A stretch of 64,000 bases of DNA. It comes from Gonapodya prolifera JEL478. Lineage: Eukaryota > Monoblepharomycota > Monoblepharidomycetes > Monoblepharidales > Gonapodyaceae. The stretch is taken from assembly GCA_001574975.1 (NCBI GenBank), contig KQ965773.1, positions 224,438 through 288,437 on the forward strand, in the 5' to 3' direction. The notes beneath the pieces are model-generated. The model had not been told where the DNA came from. It did not search any database and saw nothing but the letters and a program-made list of their open reading frames with translations. This document shows, piece after piece, positions 21,075-32,959 of the stretch (position 1 is its first letter; each line of letters begins with the position of its first letter). The translations under genes and the position numbers were made by a program.

Positions 21075-21789
21075 CCGCTCTTCCTGCACGTATGGCAGAT
21101 TTTTGGTTCATATAGTCAGAATTAGCTGCACCACCGCTCTTAGCGAGATGTTAGTGAAGCGACGACACGCAGAATCATGAATCAAAAGCAGACAGAACCA
21201 GGAACTTCAATGAGCAAATCTGCATTATTCAGGACTCTCTCAAACCTCGCAGCAATAGAAATGTCGTCCCGGTGCAGAGCAATTTCCATTTCATTTTACG
21301 ATAGGGACAGAAATCTCAAGAATTCTTTTGCTCCATACCCCAATCCAGTCACCCCGCACCAGTGTTGGTGGGACGACGTTAAGAGAATTTTTCCGTCTTG
21401 TTGGATTTGTCCGGGGAAGCGCGGCGCTGAATGTCAGGAGTCAATGATCAAGACTTGAAAACAACTGGTGGTGAAGGTTTGGAACACAACTAACGCACCA
21501 CATATCATCCGAAGCACGGGAAACAAGCAGGATGTTGATGGTCGAGCTCGCCTCCCTCTCGCTCCGACAGTTTGACGTCAGTGCAAGAAAGCGGCGACGG
21601 AATCATCCCCATTAAGTCACCACAAATCACAACCCTCTTCCACCTTCTTTGGAGAAATGCGAGGTTTTGGAACTTCCCCCGTGGAAAAGTGGCACCAACA
21701 CCTCGTCGCTCGTCAAAGGGGAGGAACAGTCGCATACGTTTCAGGTATTCCATCCTTCCTCTCGATGTATTTCCTTGTTGTAACTCCTT

Positions 21790-22760
21790 CTACTGCCGTT
21801 GAGATGTCGCAGCGTGTGGAGAAGCCTTTTTTAAGTCGCTGCCAGGGATTTCTTAAAATCCTCCGCTTTGCTGACTAGTTTCACGCTGGAACAACGCTTT
21901 CTTTACGACACTTTGCCGTACACGGCTCTGACCAGACCACTGCTGCCTTTGGCATGCAATTGTCTGACTCCCCCTGGCGGTCGAAGCGATGGAATCTCGT
22001 GCTACATCCTTTCCTTCCCAAATGTGCGAAAAGTCACAGGCGACTTCCGTCACCGAGCATTATTTCGCAGTCTTTCAATCAGTCAATGCAGCTGCCGTCG
22101 AGGTGTTTCTGCTTGAGCAAGCTCCTTTTTTTTTTAGTTCGCATCAGGGGTTCTTGGAATCCTCTGGTGCCAACTGAAGCACGTCGTTGCTGTCTGCACT
22201 CTGCACGCGGATCTGGACTCTATGCGACACACGCTCGGTTCTGACTACTATTGCACTATCTTCAACGTGCATGATTTTGGCTTGCACTTCTGGTCAAAGT
22301 GGCAGACCTCGCGCCACCTCCGACGCCCACCCAGACGTGTGGAGTGTCCGTTCACGTCCACCATCGAGCTTCGTTTTGACGTTTTTGTATCTTGCAACAC
22401 AGTGAGATCCTCTCCTGCCGTTTTCTGCTGCATGGGGTCTCCCTCAGTTGGAGAGCCTTATCAGGCACAGAAAAGGGCAGGCTTTGAAGACTGAGCGCGT
22501 TTCCACCCAAGTGCGACACACTTCAATGGCCCAGGTGCGGGACTCCCTTTACATACCAAGTCGGCACTCTTTCCATTGCCGCTGAGACATTGCTGCTTGT
22601 GTAGAAGCTTGGTTTCTTCTTTTGAGTTTGCACGAGGGTTTTCCTGCAATCCTCACTGGTGCCGACTACGTGAGTCCCGTGGTTTGCACGACATGCGTTT
22701 AACGACTCTTTGCCACGAAATTCCGGGTCTGAGCACACTACCGCGTTTCACAAGCTCACA
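21790..22760. repeat. Three diverged copies of a ~150-base repeat
   Basis: Starting near 21791, 22091 and 22575, each copy opens with a TGCCG-x-x-GAG-like word. 51-57 bases later it has a GGG-x-TTCTT-x-x-AATCCTC core, two of them followed by TGGTGCC. Read on the minus strand, copies 1 and 3 give similar peptides, with a basic KK run followed by SxxxSxAxE. Spacing between copies is about 300 and 480 bases. They are too diverged to call a known element. Confidence 0.35.
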
Positions 22761-24133
22761 ATATATTTTCTTTGGCTTGCCAGTCAAAGCAAGGGACACA
22801 GTTGCCTACCCCACCCTTGCACGCTCTCCAGTTAGAAAATGGAAAGTTTAACAGGCACTCCCACGTGGTCGTTGCTGACCCATTGAAGGCGAGCACTCGC
22901 TAACACATAAGCGTCGAATTTTCGGACACACTTATTGCATACGAGCCATTGATACGGATGCCGAGTTTGTCAACGACTGGTATGGATGGCGAGTGGGCAA
23001 AGGAAGGAATGGGTCTGGAAAGATCATGCCTTCGATAGCTCATAGCCCTCGGACTGTCTATTTCCCTTTTGTTCCATTATTACGCAAACGCCCTACAGTT
23101 TGTCTTCATGATATGGTCTTCTATTGGGCCATCACTATTCTTCGATTTTTGTCGTCAAAAATTACAACTCAGTTTGAGCAACACTGTTCAGGTATCGATA
23201 AGAACTCTGCGGTATTCAAGGAGCAGATTCAGTCTTTTCATAGCATTTTTGTATTCCGACGAAGCAAGGAGCTCCACCTGGGCTATGACTTCGTGGCACC
23301 CCACCCCCTTACATCTCCATCGAACACCCACCGTCATCACAATTGAGTTGCAGAGTTGGTGATGCAAATCACCAACTGGGACGTTACAATCCTTACCTTC
23401 CACACGTTTACATTCCATGTTCACGAGCCCCGCGCCTCCTGTAGAGCGGATCACCGATGGCTACCGTTGCTCGCAACCTATCTCCCGTTCCCGTGACAGC
23501 TATCGCACTGAACGGCTCCAAGCGTCCACCATGCGCATGCGCATGTGCACTTGCGCGAGGACGAAACGTGCAAGACCTTTGTCGTAGAATGTCCACGACA
23601 AACCGCAGTGCCGATCGCTTACCCTGCAATTGCTGTCCCCCGCTTGATCGCGGGCGTGTGGAGTGCGGGGAGATGTGGCGGAGCTGCCACGATGAGGATT
23701 CAGATACTGGGATTGTGCAGATCGTCTCCAATTGTTTACTGATCGATCGAAGATTCTGAGGGCGTGCGGGGTATCGCAAGGGAACCCCGCCTGCCTTGTT
23801 TGGGTTCGGCCGACGCTAAGAGATGAGATAATCGACGTGGCAAATCAAATCACTTGATCTGCCCCACAAAGGTTTGCAAATGTCCCCCTCATCCGATCAT
23901 CAACAATTGGTTCTTTGAAAGCAACATCGTCATAACTATATATATTTAGCACTTGATACAGTCAATATTGTAAACGTCGTGTCCGTTTTCATGGATATGG
24001 TATATCGGTAAAAGTCTTGAGTCCAGGTCGCAAGGAGAGACATTGCACCACCCGTGTTTCGCCATGCAAACAGTCCTCTCATCCCGCCTTCGGCATATCC
24101 GACCCCACTGCTGCTACCACGTCGACGGCCGGA

Positions 24134-25421
24134 TCAATAATCGTCACGGGAAGAGATCCCGTGACTGCCCGCGTTTTCTCCTGCACACTCGACCTCGATC
24201 TTCCATTCCAGCTTATACACCCGTTGAACCAGCGAATTGGAGAAGCTGGGGCCCGGTGGGTTCTTTGGATCGATATCCGCTCCGAGGTCCCGACCTGCGT
24301 CGTACATGGCAACGGAGGGGACGAGCCTGGCCCCGACTGGAATGGAATGGTATATTTTGGCTGAGTAGTGTGCGAATGATTCAGCCTAAGGTTGAGTCCG
24401 CCCTTACGCTTGTACCTGAAGAGTTCCCTGCGTGCCACGAGTTCCTCGCCTCCACGTGACGTGCCCAACGCTGCCGTCGCAACGATTGATTCGAGCAGGT
24501 CGATGTGTAGGGACACCAGCGAGACCTTCTGAGAGGCGCCGATGACGGTGGATGATGTCTCGTTGGGGTTTGGGTCTGGCGCGGCTCGCAACCGGAACGG
24601 AATGGGTTTGAGGTGGCCGGGTTGAATAATGGCAAGAACTTGAACTTCGAGGAAATACGTGAGCTTTGGCGTCCAAGTGCATGGAGGAGTTTATGCGCAA
24701 TGTCGCCTCCACGTGTCTCCGTGGTCTCCAGCTTGGACGACTGGACAAACATGGGTGTAGGCCTTGTGGTCGTAAAATTCATTTTGTTGTCGTCGATGGA
24801 GGGCGTGGTGTTTGTGTGCGGATGCTCGACGACACGGAATGGAAGTGACGCAGTGTAAGAGATCTTCTTCCTGTCTGCGCCATCTGGGACCCAAACCAGC
24901 TTGCCTAGGAGCTGATATGATACAACTGATCTCAGTACTCCACTCTTTCTCGCTGAATTTGGAACGTCGTCGTCGAGGCTCCAAGTTGGGGAGAGTGGAA
25001 GCTCGGGTTCCTCCATATTCGAAATGGGCCGCACGTGGGCGCTGTTGTCTCCAGAATTTGCACGGAGAGGAACTGAATATGAAATTATGAAGGAGAAGGG
25101 CCACAGAGACGGGTGGTTTGATTCGAACGACGTCGTTGTAACTTGGATGGGTCCATTGAAAAACACACGCTCCTCGTCGATTAAAACCACTTCTGCTGTA
25201 CGCGAGTCGAGTAGCTCGTTGGTCTTTGGCAGGTAGTGGCATTCAGCACGCCCATGGAGCCGAACCGCCAATCGAGCATGTTTCGATTCGACGTCGCGGG
25301 AAGTGGACACCCAGCCGGAGACTGTGGATCCGGGCAGTAAGCGAGCGTCACCTGATTCAAGTTTAATAGAGAGAGCAAACGTGGAATCGCTCATATAGCG
25401 AGGATGGGTTGTGTCTCCCAT
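24134..25421 (-). CDS. Arrestin-like (ART family) trafficking adaptor
   Basis: The first exon reads FALSIKLESGDARLLPGSTVSGWV, LAVRLHGRAECHY, PFSFIISYSVPL and VVSYQLLGKLVWV, the N-terminal arrestin sandwich, and closes at SYTASLPFRVVEHP. Two introns placed in phase then give PAPDPNPNETSS, KVSLVSLHIDLLESI, and finally ARLVPSVAMYDAGRDLG with VYKLEWKIEVECAGENA, the typical end of the C-terminal sandwich. The stop is at 24134. Fungal arrestin-like proteins recruit Rsp5-type ubiquitin ligases to membrane transporters. PY motifs were not clearly seen, so the partner is open. The start was taken at MGDTTHP; a longer in-frame start at 25499 exists. It is divergent from seipin. Confidence 0.65.
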
Positions 25422-25797
25422 GTTTGGGTGGCGACTAATGTGGACAAATCCATGGTTGTTTGGCTGACTTAGGCCGCAGTTGAGGTCTTCACCCTGCACT
25501 CCACATCAAATTGCAACCTGTTGCAGGCGGAGAGCACGTAAAGGTCCAGGCAAGTCCAGGCAGGCCGAAGCAGTTCAATGCACAAGTTGAGGTGACACGA
25601 CCCCGTGTATAATTGAGCAGTATTAAACCGTTCAGGATATTTTTACATCACCACGTCGGGAAAACAGGTGGCTTTCTTGTCCAAAATGTAAGGGGAGACA
25701 CAAATGGCCGAAAAGTCACATGCATGTGAAGTCGAGTCAGCCGACCATTGAGCGAACACCAAGTCGTCCTTCGAAACCATACCGTCCATTTTCTACC
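25422..25797. promoter_or_regulatory. Divergent promoter region, arrestin-like / seipin
   Basis: 376 bases lie between the two start codons. The region contains a short direct repeat, GTCCAGGCA, near 25542-25562. No factor site is claimed. Confidence 0.35.
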
Positions 25798-27525
25798 ATG
25801 GACTCGTCCGATTCATCGTCCGGCAACTCTCCCACGACGTCCGGTCCATCGATCCGCGTCGGTCCCCAAGACTCGCCTGTGGTCTGGCTCGTGACAAACA
25901 CAATCTATGCGCTCTCCCTGCCGTTTCAGGCATTCTACTCGGCCCGCGACGCCGCAGCTGACCCCCGCGTCCAGCGGTTGGCGATCTCGACGGCGGCGTT
26001 CGTCTTCGTCGCGTGGGCCTTGTTGCTCGTCAGCGCGGGGGAGTATGTTGTGTTTTATTGGTGGTACATGCCCGCAAAAACATTCTGGAAGTTGCCGATT
26101 TGGATGCAGTATGGGAGCGTGAGGTGAGCGAGAGATACTCTGCCTTTCTCAAGGGAGCTGCTTGATGGGGAAGGGTATCGCACCCGGACAAATTGCGAAT
26201 GTAAACAAGGCGGACATTATTTTCGCTTCATTCGTCTCGACGAAACGAGGATTCGGCCGAAGTGGCCATGATTTGGTCCAATAGTGGTGACTGGAAAAGC
26301 ACTTCAACTTACACCCACTCTCGTCACCTCAGCCCCCACGCCCCGTCCGCTTTCATGGTCCCAACCAACCCTCACGCCATTATACCGCTCTTGGACGACA
26401 AGTACCGCTTCCCGTTCCTCCTCCCTCACCAACAGTACCACATTGCCGTCCAACTCCGCGTGCCCGATTCAGACCACAACGAGCGCCTTGGAAATTTCAT
26501 GTGCGAGGCGGAACTGAAGCGGGAGCTTGTGGGGAAGAATGGGATTAGGGAACCGGGCGAGGTCATTGCGAGAGAGAGCAGACCGGTGAGCCCACCACCA
26601 ACCCCAGAACACGAACACGCTGTTAAACTCCTCGTACCCCTACCTTCCCGCCGTCCAGGGAATCCTCCCATATCGCTCTCCCGCGCTCCGTCTCGCCTCC
26701 GCCCTGGCTCGCGCCGGTCCTGTGATGATCTTCGACGCATTCCGCGAAGAGCGCGACATCCAAATTGTTCTCTGGGAGGAATGGGCTAGCGGGCGAGCTG
26801 TGAGTTACGATTTGCAGGACATGTCATGAATCCGAACTGAAATCAAACTGTACCTTCCCGCAAAGGACGCGCTTCCCACAAACCTCCACCTCACGGTCTC
26901 CCATCCTCTTGGCTCCCCGTCATCTCATCTCCACACTATATCAACGCACCTTCTCGTCTCCCTCCGCTTCCAAGGCCTCCGCAACTACATGCACAACTGG
27001 CCTCTGCTTACGGCCCTCGTCGTCACTGCCGTCTTTGCGACGTGGAATGCCGCCATTGTCGCTGCCGTGTGGTGGGGCATCAAAGGAGGTGTTTCGATGG
27101 AGGAGGGCGGTGAGAAAGAACAGTTCGACGCGATCCCCCCGCCTCCCAGGGGCAAACATCGAATTGAAGAGGACGAGGAGAGCGAAGATGAAGCGGAGCC
27201 CGTCGGTGGAGCCAGGTCCAAGGGCAAGGGTCCTGCCCGGGTACCCCAAGACGAGGACGACGAGGAAGAGGACGAATTTGACTCACCAGAAGACGACATC
27301 GTGCCCTCGGCTATCCCTGCAATTGCAGTGGTGCATCGTGACACCGTGCCTGAAGTCGCTATCAAGGCTGAGGTTGAGATAAAGCAAGAGGCCGGTCTGG
27401 AGGGTGAAGGACAGCCGGAGGACGAGTCGAACGGGTCGTACGACGTGATTGGGAGGGATGAAGGACAGCCCGACGTTGGCGAGGGTGGCGTGAGGAGGCG
27501 GGTGACTGCTGCATTGCCGAAGTAG
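25798..27525 (+). CDS. Seipin-like lipid-droplet assembly protein
   Basis: The N-terminal cytosolic tail is followed by a membrane segment (LAISTAAFVFVAWALLLVS). After an intron of about 200 bases comes the lumenal domain: PHAPSAFMVP, YRFPFLLPHQQYHIAVQLRVP and ERLGNFMCEAEL, the last being the conserved seipin LGxFM motif. Further exons give ILPYRSPALRLASAL, VMIFDAFREERDIQIVLWEEW and HLLVSLRFQGLRNYMHNWPL, then a second membrane segment (LTALVVTAVFATWNAAIVAAVWW). The C-terminal tail is long, acidic and disordered. Seipin oligomers at ER-droplet contacts organise triacylglycerol droplets. Two transmembrane helices with a lumenal domain between them is the family topology. The acidic tail is longer than in yeast Sei1. 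Confidence 0.85.
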
Positions 27526-27814
27526 CCGTGCAAGATAAGGTGCTTTTGTCATTTGCGTTACCGTTTAAATGCGTTTTTTCTTTTGGAGTGCTCTTGTGTT
27601 CGTATTGCTATGTACAATATATGCCGCTGTTTTTGATAAATAGTTGCGGCTTGCCCTCTTGCTCGCATGGCTGGTTATAACTTGGAACGGAGCTTCACGT
27701 GGAGTGCTGGCGGGTTCGATCCAAACAAGCTCCCATCCTACAACTGGCAGATCCTACGCGAAGTGTCGGGGTTTTCAGTGGTACACCACGTCAAACCATT
27801 TCACACCACGCACC

Positions 27815-28950
27815 TTATCCAGTTCGTAAAAATTCCTCGTCCAAGTACGGAATCGCCAACAAATTCACTGTCCCATCCGAGATGCGCTCTTTTATCTCCT
27901 TCCCAACCGCATCCGGCATCTCTGCATCCAACGTGACCCCTCGAGCCCCGAGTGCTGACGTGGCCAGCCTCATCTCGGTGTCAAGCCGCCGCCGGAATCG
28001 CGTGAAAGGGTGTTCGGGGGTGGAACTCGGGAAAAGAGCAACGGCGCGGCGAAGAAGTGCGAATTGGTGGAGAAAGAGGGATGCATAGCCCGGTATACGA
28101 CGACGGAGGCTTGAGAGGAGCAGTGAGTGGGTCTGGGAGACGAACATGGAGTGACATTACAGCATCAGTTTGAACACTCAGATGACGTACCTTCACTCTT
28201 TGGGCTCTTTGAACAAACTGATCACGTTTACGTTCGACATTTCGCGCACCGAAGGCAATGATTCGCGTTGCGAGGGCGTTTCGTGACGGAACTACGAATG
28301 TCTCGAAAGTTGGGCGGTGTTCGGCTGAGCGCTTGTAACCGTTCAAAGTTCAAAACCCAAAATAGTGTTCGCAAACCAGCTGTCGCTGCGTCTCACCATA
28401 AACTTTGTCTGGTTCAAAACGCTCCCAAAGAAAACCTGGCATTTCGCCAACCCGACCTCGAGCAAGGACAGCGTTAGCTGCTCTCGGCATTCCACGACGA
28501 TTTGTCCCGTTTCGAGTTCATCTGCTTTGCCAAAGACCACGACAATGTTGTTGACATCAATTTACGAGCGAAGCCTTCCAAACACAGCCTTGAGATCCTT
28601 TCCAAACAGAAGATTCTGACTATCCACAAACAAAAGTATCAAGCTGCATAGCTGCGCCAGTCGCGCGAGAGCCGCAGCATCCCCTAAATCACAAGTGATT
28701 CCAGGAGTGTCAATGTCGTTAATTCGGCGGGAGGATTGGGACGTCCAGGCAGTGTGCTTCCAGGTGGTCCACCAAGCTGCTTCAATTGTTCGAGGAGATC
28801 TCTAAATTGAACAATATTGGCCATCATCAGCGATTACACGCCTGCAATCTCGGAAAACGTTACCTCTCATGAGCGTGCTCAGCTTCATCAACCTCAATGA
28901 CTGCAGTATCGTCCTTGCCCCTGACTATCACTGCCATTCAGAGTGAACTG
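27815..28950 (-). pseudogene. GTPase-like (dynamin-type?) gene fragment
   Basis: Across several small frames this reads DIDTPGITCDLGD (a DxxG-type G3 motif), LILLFVDSQNLLFGKDLK, and then NNIVVVFGKADELETGQ (G4-like, GKAD). A stalk-like tail follows, with RKRDQFVQRAQRV and LRRRIPGYASLFLHQFALL. This suggests a large P-loop GTPase, but no GxxxxGK(S/T) P-loop was found upstream before the kinase gene begins. A stop sits between RLRS and IDVNN. It is therefore probably truncated or decayed. Exact exon structure and family are uncertain. Confidence 0.35.
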
Positions 28951-29072
28951 AGGTCAGCACCAAAGCAAGCTGCGAAGACCATAAGAGGTTGTTATGACAA
29001 AAACCTTATGCGACACCCTTCCAAAAAGCATATATTTATTGAAAGTGTCAGCAACCAGAAATAGTCGGGGTC

Positions 29073-31358
29073 TCAAACTCCCCTCATCTCTATCAACCTC
29101 CTTGCAACCTCCTCGAACGTGGGCCTCAGCTTGGGCTCTCCATCCCAGCACTCCTTCACCAGCTGCTGGAGGGATTCCGACATCTTGTCGGACTTCTTTA
29201 TCGTCGGGCGGAGATCCTCCTCGAATGATGTTCCGGTAAAGCGCGACGTCTGCCATGCCGTATTCGCTGTAGGGGGCGCGACCAATCCATATCTTGAGAA
29301 ATGAAACATTAAGATGAGGTAGCTGTCACATGTAGGACATATTCCTCTCACCCGGTACACCGTGATGGCAAACGCGTAGACATCACCTTCCTTTGTCGCC
29401 CCACCTCCTTCCAGTCGCTCCGGGGGCATGTAAATTGCCGTGCCTGCACGATGCCCTGTCGACCCCTCGGATGGGACCGAAAGGATCTTGGATGTTCCAA
29501 AGTCCGTGACGCGACACGTTCCGTCATTTTCCACAAGAACGTTTTGGGCTTTGAGGTCGGTGTGGATGATGTTGCGTGCGCTGTGCAGGTAGTGCATTCC
29601 CGCAGCAATGTTGTGGATCTGTGTGGAGGTCATGAATCCAACTGTCCCGGAGAGTGACTGGAACACACCTCGTCATGCTCACCACCCTAAGCTTGTCAAC
29701 TTCAACTCAGCGCTTCTTGCATGAGACTAAGTAGTCGAGAACGTCCCCATTCACCATATACGGGGACAACATCAAGGGTTCCGGCGAGTCCCACGAGGCT
29801 TCAAGAAGAGGAACGACGTTTGGATGGTATCTTACAGCATACCAGGCCGAAACCTCTTGAAGAAAAGCTACAAGCTTATGAATCAGCGTGGTACTATCGG
29901 AGAAGTAAAACCCTTTTTCTGGCTCTCACGCTCACATGTTTGAAAGAGTCGCGAATTGCTCCACGTTCCACCTTCAAGTACTTGACAGCCACTGGGCGCC
30001 CATTCACACTTGTAGACGATACCAAAGCCACCTTCACCCAATTTCTCTCCGCGGCGAATACCACGGTCGTCAACATGCCATGCTGGTACCGTGGTATCGC
30101 TTGAGACGTGGGTGATGTGCACCTCTGCAGCGTGGGCTGTTCGATCTGTTGGAAGTGCACCCTCTCCTTCCGAGCCCCCGTCCACGTTTTGCTCTTCTCC
30201 AAGATGGACTTTCAACGTTTTCAGAAATTCCGGATTGTCGGACTTCCCAGCAGCGGCAAGAAACTGGGTAAGACACAATAGCCCCATGCTCCAAGAGGAT
30301 GTTGAAGATATTTAACTTTTGCTGCAGGACAAAATCCACCCGCGCATCTTCTAAAAGCTGCGAATCTAAGAGCATAATGCTTAACGCTTCCACCTTTCTT
30401 GTTGATTTCCAGCTTCGGGGATTTCATATCGCGGATATCATCACGGATCAACATGGTGCGCCCCCTTGAGCCATTGCGAGCGCAAGGGGACTTGGAAACA
30501 AAAACATTGTTCTCCAGCGATAAATTTTCCACAGATTTCCCATCCTCCACCGCCTCAATGAGCGAGATTTTGTTGTGAGATATGTCCGCGTGAGAATCTT
30601 GGGCCATGGGCGCACTCGTGGTTGCTCCAAGCACAACCCCGTCCTCTTTCACTTCCTCTCCAAGGTGCACTTTCAACATTTTCAGGAATTGCGAGTTGTC
30701 TTGCTTCTCAGCAGCAGCAAGAACCGCGTCAGAAACAGTGGCTCCATGTGCCAAGAGGAGATTCACGATGTCTCGTTGTGGGCGCACGTCAATGTCCACC
30801 TCCACGTCATCCCAAATCGTTGGATCTACAAGTGAAATGCTCCCTCCTTTCTCGTTAATTTGGAGCGTCGACGTTCTGATATCGCTGGTTCGGCCATTTT
30901 CACTCTTCTCACCCCCCTCGAGCCATTGCGAGTGCAAGAGGGCTTGGGAAAGAGAAAGTCCACGCCCAACGACACATTTCCCACATCTCTGGATCCCAAA
31001 CGGACGCAACGGTGCTCGTTTTCCACTGGACGAGCTCGTTGGGATCGGCACCCTTCTCCAACAGAGCCTTGAAGATTGGAGTGTGGCCATGCACGATCGC
31101 GAGCGTCAGTGCCGACTCGCCATAAACAGCGTCCGTCCTGGTTTCTCCGGGTTCCCCCCAATTGACGGGTTTCTTGCGGAGTATCGCGGAGAGTATGAGG
31201 GACTTCTTGGCGTTGGGATTCGCGCCGTCACGCAGCAGCTCGCCGACTTTTGACAGGTTTCCATCCTCTACGGCCTCAATGAGAGAGAGGTCAGGGGAGG
31301 TTGCCACAGTCTCCCCCTTTTCGAGATGCAACTGAGGCCAACGCTGGGGCCTCTCCAC
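29073..31358 (-). pseudogene. Ankyrin-repeat TKL-type protein kinase, internally duplicated and frameshifted
   Basis: The N-terminal ankyrin module (SLIEAVEDGNLSKV, LLRDGANPNAKK, ESALTLAIVHGH, ALLEKGADPN, then WDPEMWEMCRWAW) leads to KGGSISLVDP and FLKMLKVHLGEE. A second, shortened copy follows: SLIEAVEDGKS joins directly to PCARNGSRG, then NKKGGS and FLKTLKVHLGEE. The kinase domain shows LGEGGFGIVYK (G loop), VAVKYLK (beta-3 Lys), YHPNVVPLLEASW, IIHTDLKAQN (HRD with Arg replaced by Thr, Asp kept), VTDFGTSK and WDGEPKLRPTFEEV. Frame breaks lie after NKKGGS (about 30395), near 30260, and between YK and the beta-3 strand (about 30010). As given it cannot be read through. TKL kinases act in signalling; the ligand is unknown. 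Confidence 0.6.
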
Positions 31359-31603
31359 AATGAAGGTGTTAGCGACGTTCTAACATGGGCTCCAGTAATG
31401 TAAACAAAAAAAAACTGGATCCTTCGGTTTACTAACGTGGGTGAGAGTGCATGCATTCGCGAGAGAGAAGATCAGCTCCGGGATTGAACTCTCACAAAAG
31501 CTTGTCTTTCCCTGAGTACCATTGGGTAGTGGAATAGGGAATTGTGTCACTACAATACAAAGCTGTAGTGTTCAAAGGACTTGGGTGCAGTGAAAGCAAT
31601 TTG

Positions 31604-32442
31604 ATGGGCTCCAAGCAGCGATATCTCCCTCCCCTCAACTTTGCGATGGTAGAACCAGGAGTCTATCGATCAGGTGCGATCTATTTCGATGTAGTTCGTG
31701 GGCTGATTCTCGTGAATCACCTCAATCGCTGCAGGACATCCGAACGCGATGAACTTTGGATTCCTGAAGAAGCTGGAGCTCAAGTCCGTCGTCTACCTCG
31801 CAAACGATGATCTGCCTGATGAAAACAAGAGCTTCATGGCGGCGGAAGGGATCAGGTTCTGGCACTTCAAGATCGAAGGTACATCGTGACTTCCCTTTCT
31901 CCATTCAAACGTCCGTGCAACTCAATATTTTTTGAAGGAAATAAGGAGCCGTTTGTTGAACTACAGGAGAATGAAATTGCCGCAGCGCTCGCTGTTTTGC
32001 TCGACACAAGGAATCATCCTGTGGTGTGTGTCGGTTCACTACTTTTGCCAAATGAGAGGACGGATGGCTCTATGGATTTCCTCACCCATACACCGAATCA
32101 TTTGTCCATCACCAGCTGCTCCACTGTCTCCGTGGAAAGGTGCGTTCCCCCGTTTCACGTGTACTAGCCTGAATGGATTTTTACCGTGTTATGTGCAGCA
32201 CCGCATTGGGTGTCTCGTGGGGTGTCTTCGTCGACTGGTAAGGCGCGGTTGTGTCAGTCCTACTCGGGAGCCTTTGTGCTAATGGGCCCGGCCGATTGCA
32301 GCAACACTGGTCACTCGCCTCCATCTTTGACGAGTATCGACGATTTGCCGGAACCAAGATTCGCATCGCTGACCAAGAATTCATCGAGCTCTTTTCCACT
32401 TCTATTCAAGTAGACGCGCGGTTCATCCCCTCGTGGATCTGA
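31604..32442 (+). CDS. Siw14/Oca1-like atypical dual-specificity phosphatase
   Basis: Five exons give LPPLNFAMVEPGVYRSG, HPNAMNFGFLKKLELKSVVYL, a GIRFWHFKIEG segment, NKEPFVELQENEI, LLDTRNHPV, and then LLHCLRGKHRIGCLVGCLR. The Cx5R active site is CLRGKHR; its Cys is at about 32133 and the motif is completed across an intron at 32144-32200. The end reads SLASIFDEYRRFAG and FIELF. This is the order seen in plant and fungal atypical DSPs such as Siw14, which removes phosphate from inositol pyrophosphates, and Oca1. All key residues are present and the length is near that of the core domain. It is likely cytosolic. The start was taken at MGSKQR; an earlier in-frame Met exists at 31544. Confidence 0.82.
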
Positions 32443-32959
32443 ATTGACTGGCAAGTCTGGGACTTAACTGCTCCAATGCGCATGCGCGCACGGTTCATGG
32501 CGACGGCGGGTGTGGGTTAGGACGCCGGAGATGATTTCTGGACCACCTTGGAGCTCGGAGGGAATCATTGACAATCACCGACCATGACAAGGCCGCCGAC
32601 GTGAGAATCTGAAGGGCGGGGTCTGTTGTTTTGCTATTATTTCGCGTGTTCAGATCGAATCAACAATTCATGAAAAGATGGACGAATTGTTACCGGTTGA
32701 CCGCAGCCACGTCCGCCACAGCACACTCCGATTTTGAATGTCCACAAATGATACAGTCATTCAGACGCGCGATTCTTTCGCGCTAGCGCACGCGGCAGTC
32801 AGCAAAAACGCGATCCTGATTTGTGGGGACCAGCTGAACTGGCTAAGTTCGATGGTCTCATTGCAATGCGCACAATAATTGAGCTGCGCATTTATCCAAG
32901 CAGTTTTTGCATTTACATAAGCGTCAAACGTCCCAACGGTCTGGATCGCACCAGAGGAC
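32443..32959. other. Intergenic or 5' region of next gene
   Basis: No recognised gene. A short plus-strand frame (FALAHAAVSKNAILICGD, near 32780-32830) might be an upstream exon of the following gene. Confidence 0.35.

Larger units (their letters stand above)
20890..24133. other. Gene-poor region without a supported protein gene
   Basis: More than 3 kb with only short, unrelated open frames on both strands. Two things stand out and are listed separately: a hairpin-rich 105-base stretch near 20971-21074 and a decayed three-copy repeat between about 21790 and 22760. An Ala/His-rich minus frame at 23408-23779 overlaps an equally open plus frame and has no family signal. The region may be old transposon or duplicated-gene debris. 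Confidence 0.45.

Noticed and set aside
20985-21075. Possible tRNA gene, because of GGGGTTCGATCC and an A-box-like word on the other strand
   Set aside because: The T-arm does not pair on either strand, the acceptor stem cannot be closed, and the A-box-like word lies inside a different perfect hairpin.
23408-23779. Minus-strand frame of 123 codons rich in Ala, His and Arg
   Set aside because: The opposite strand is equally open over the same bases and neither shows domain, signal peptide or splice continuation.
24079-24591. Alternative C-terminal frame of the arrestin-like gene ending at 24079
   Set aside because: Splicing in phase into VYKLEWKIEVEC gives a much better arrestin ending with a stop at 24134.
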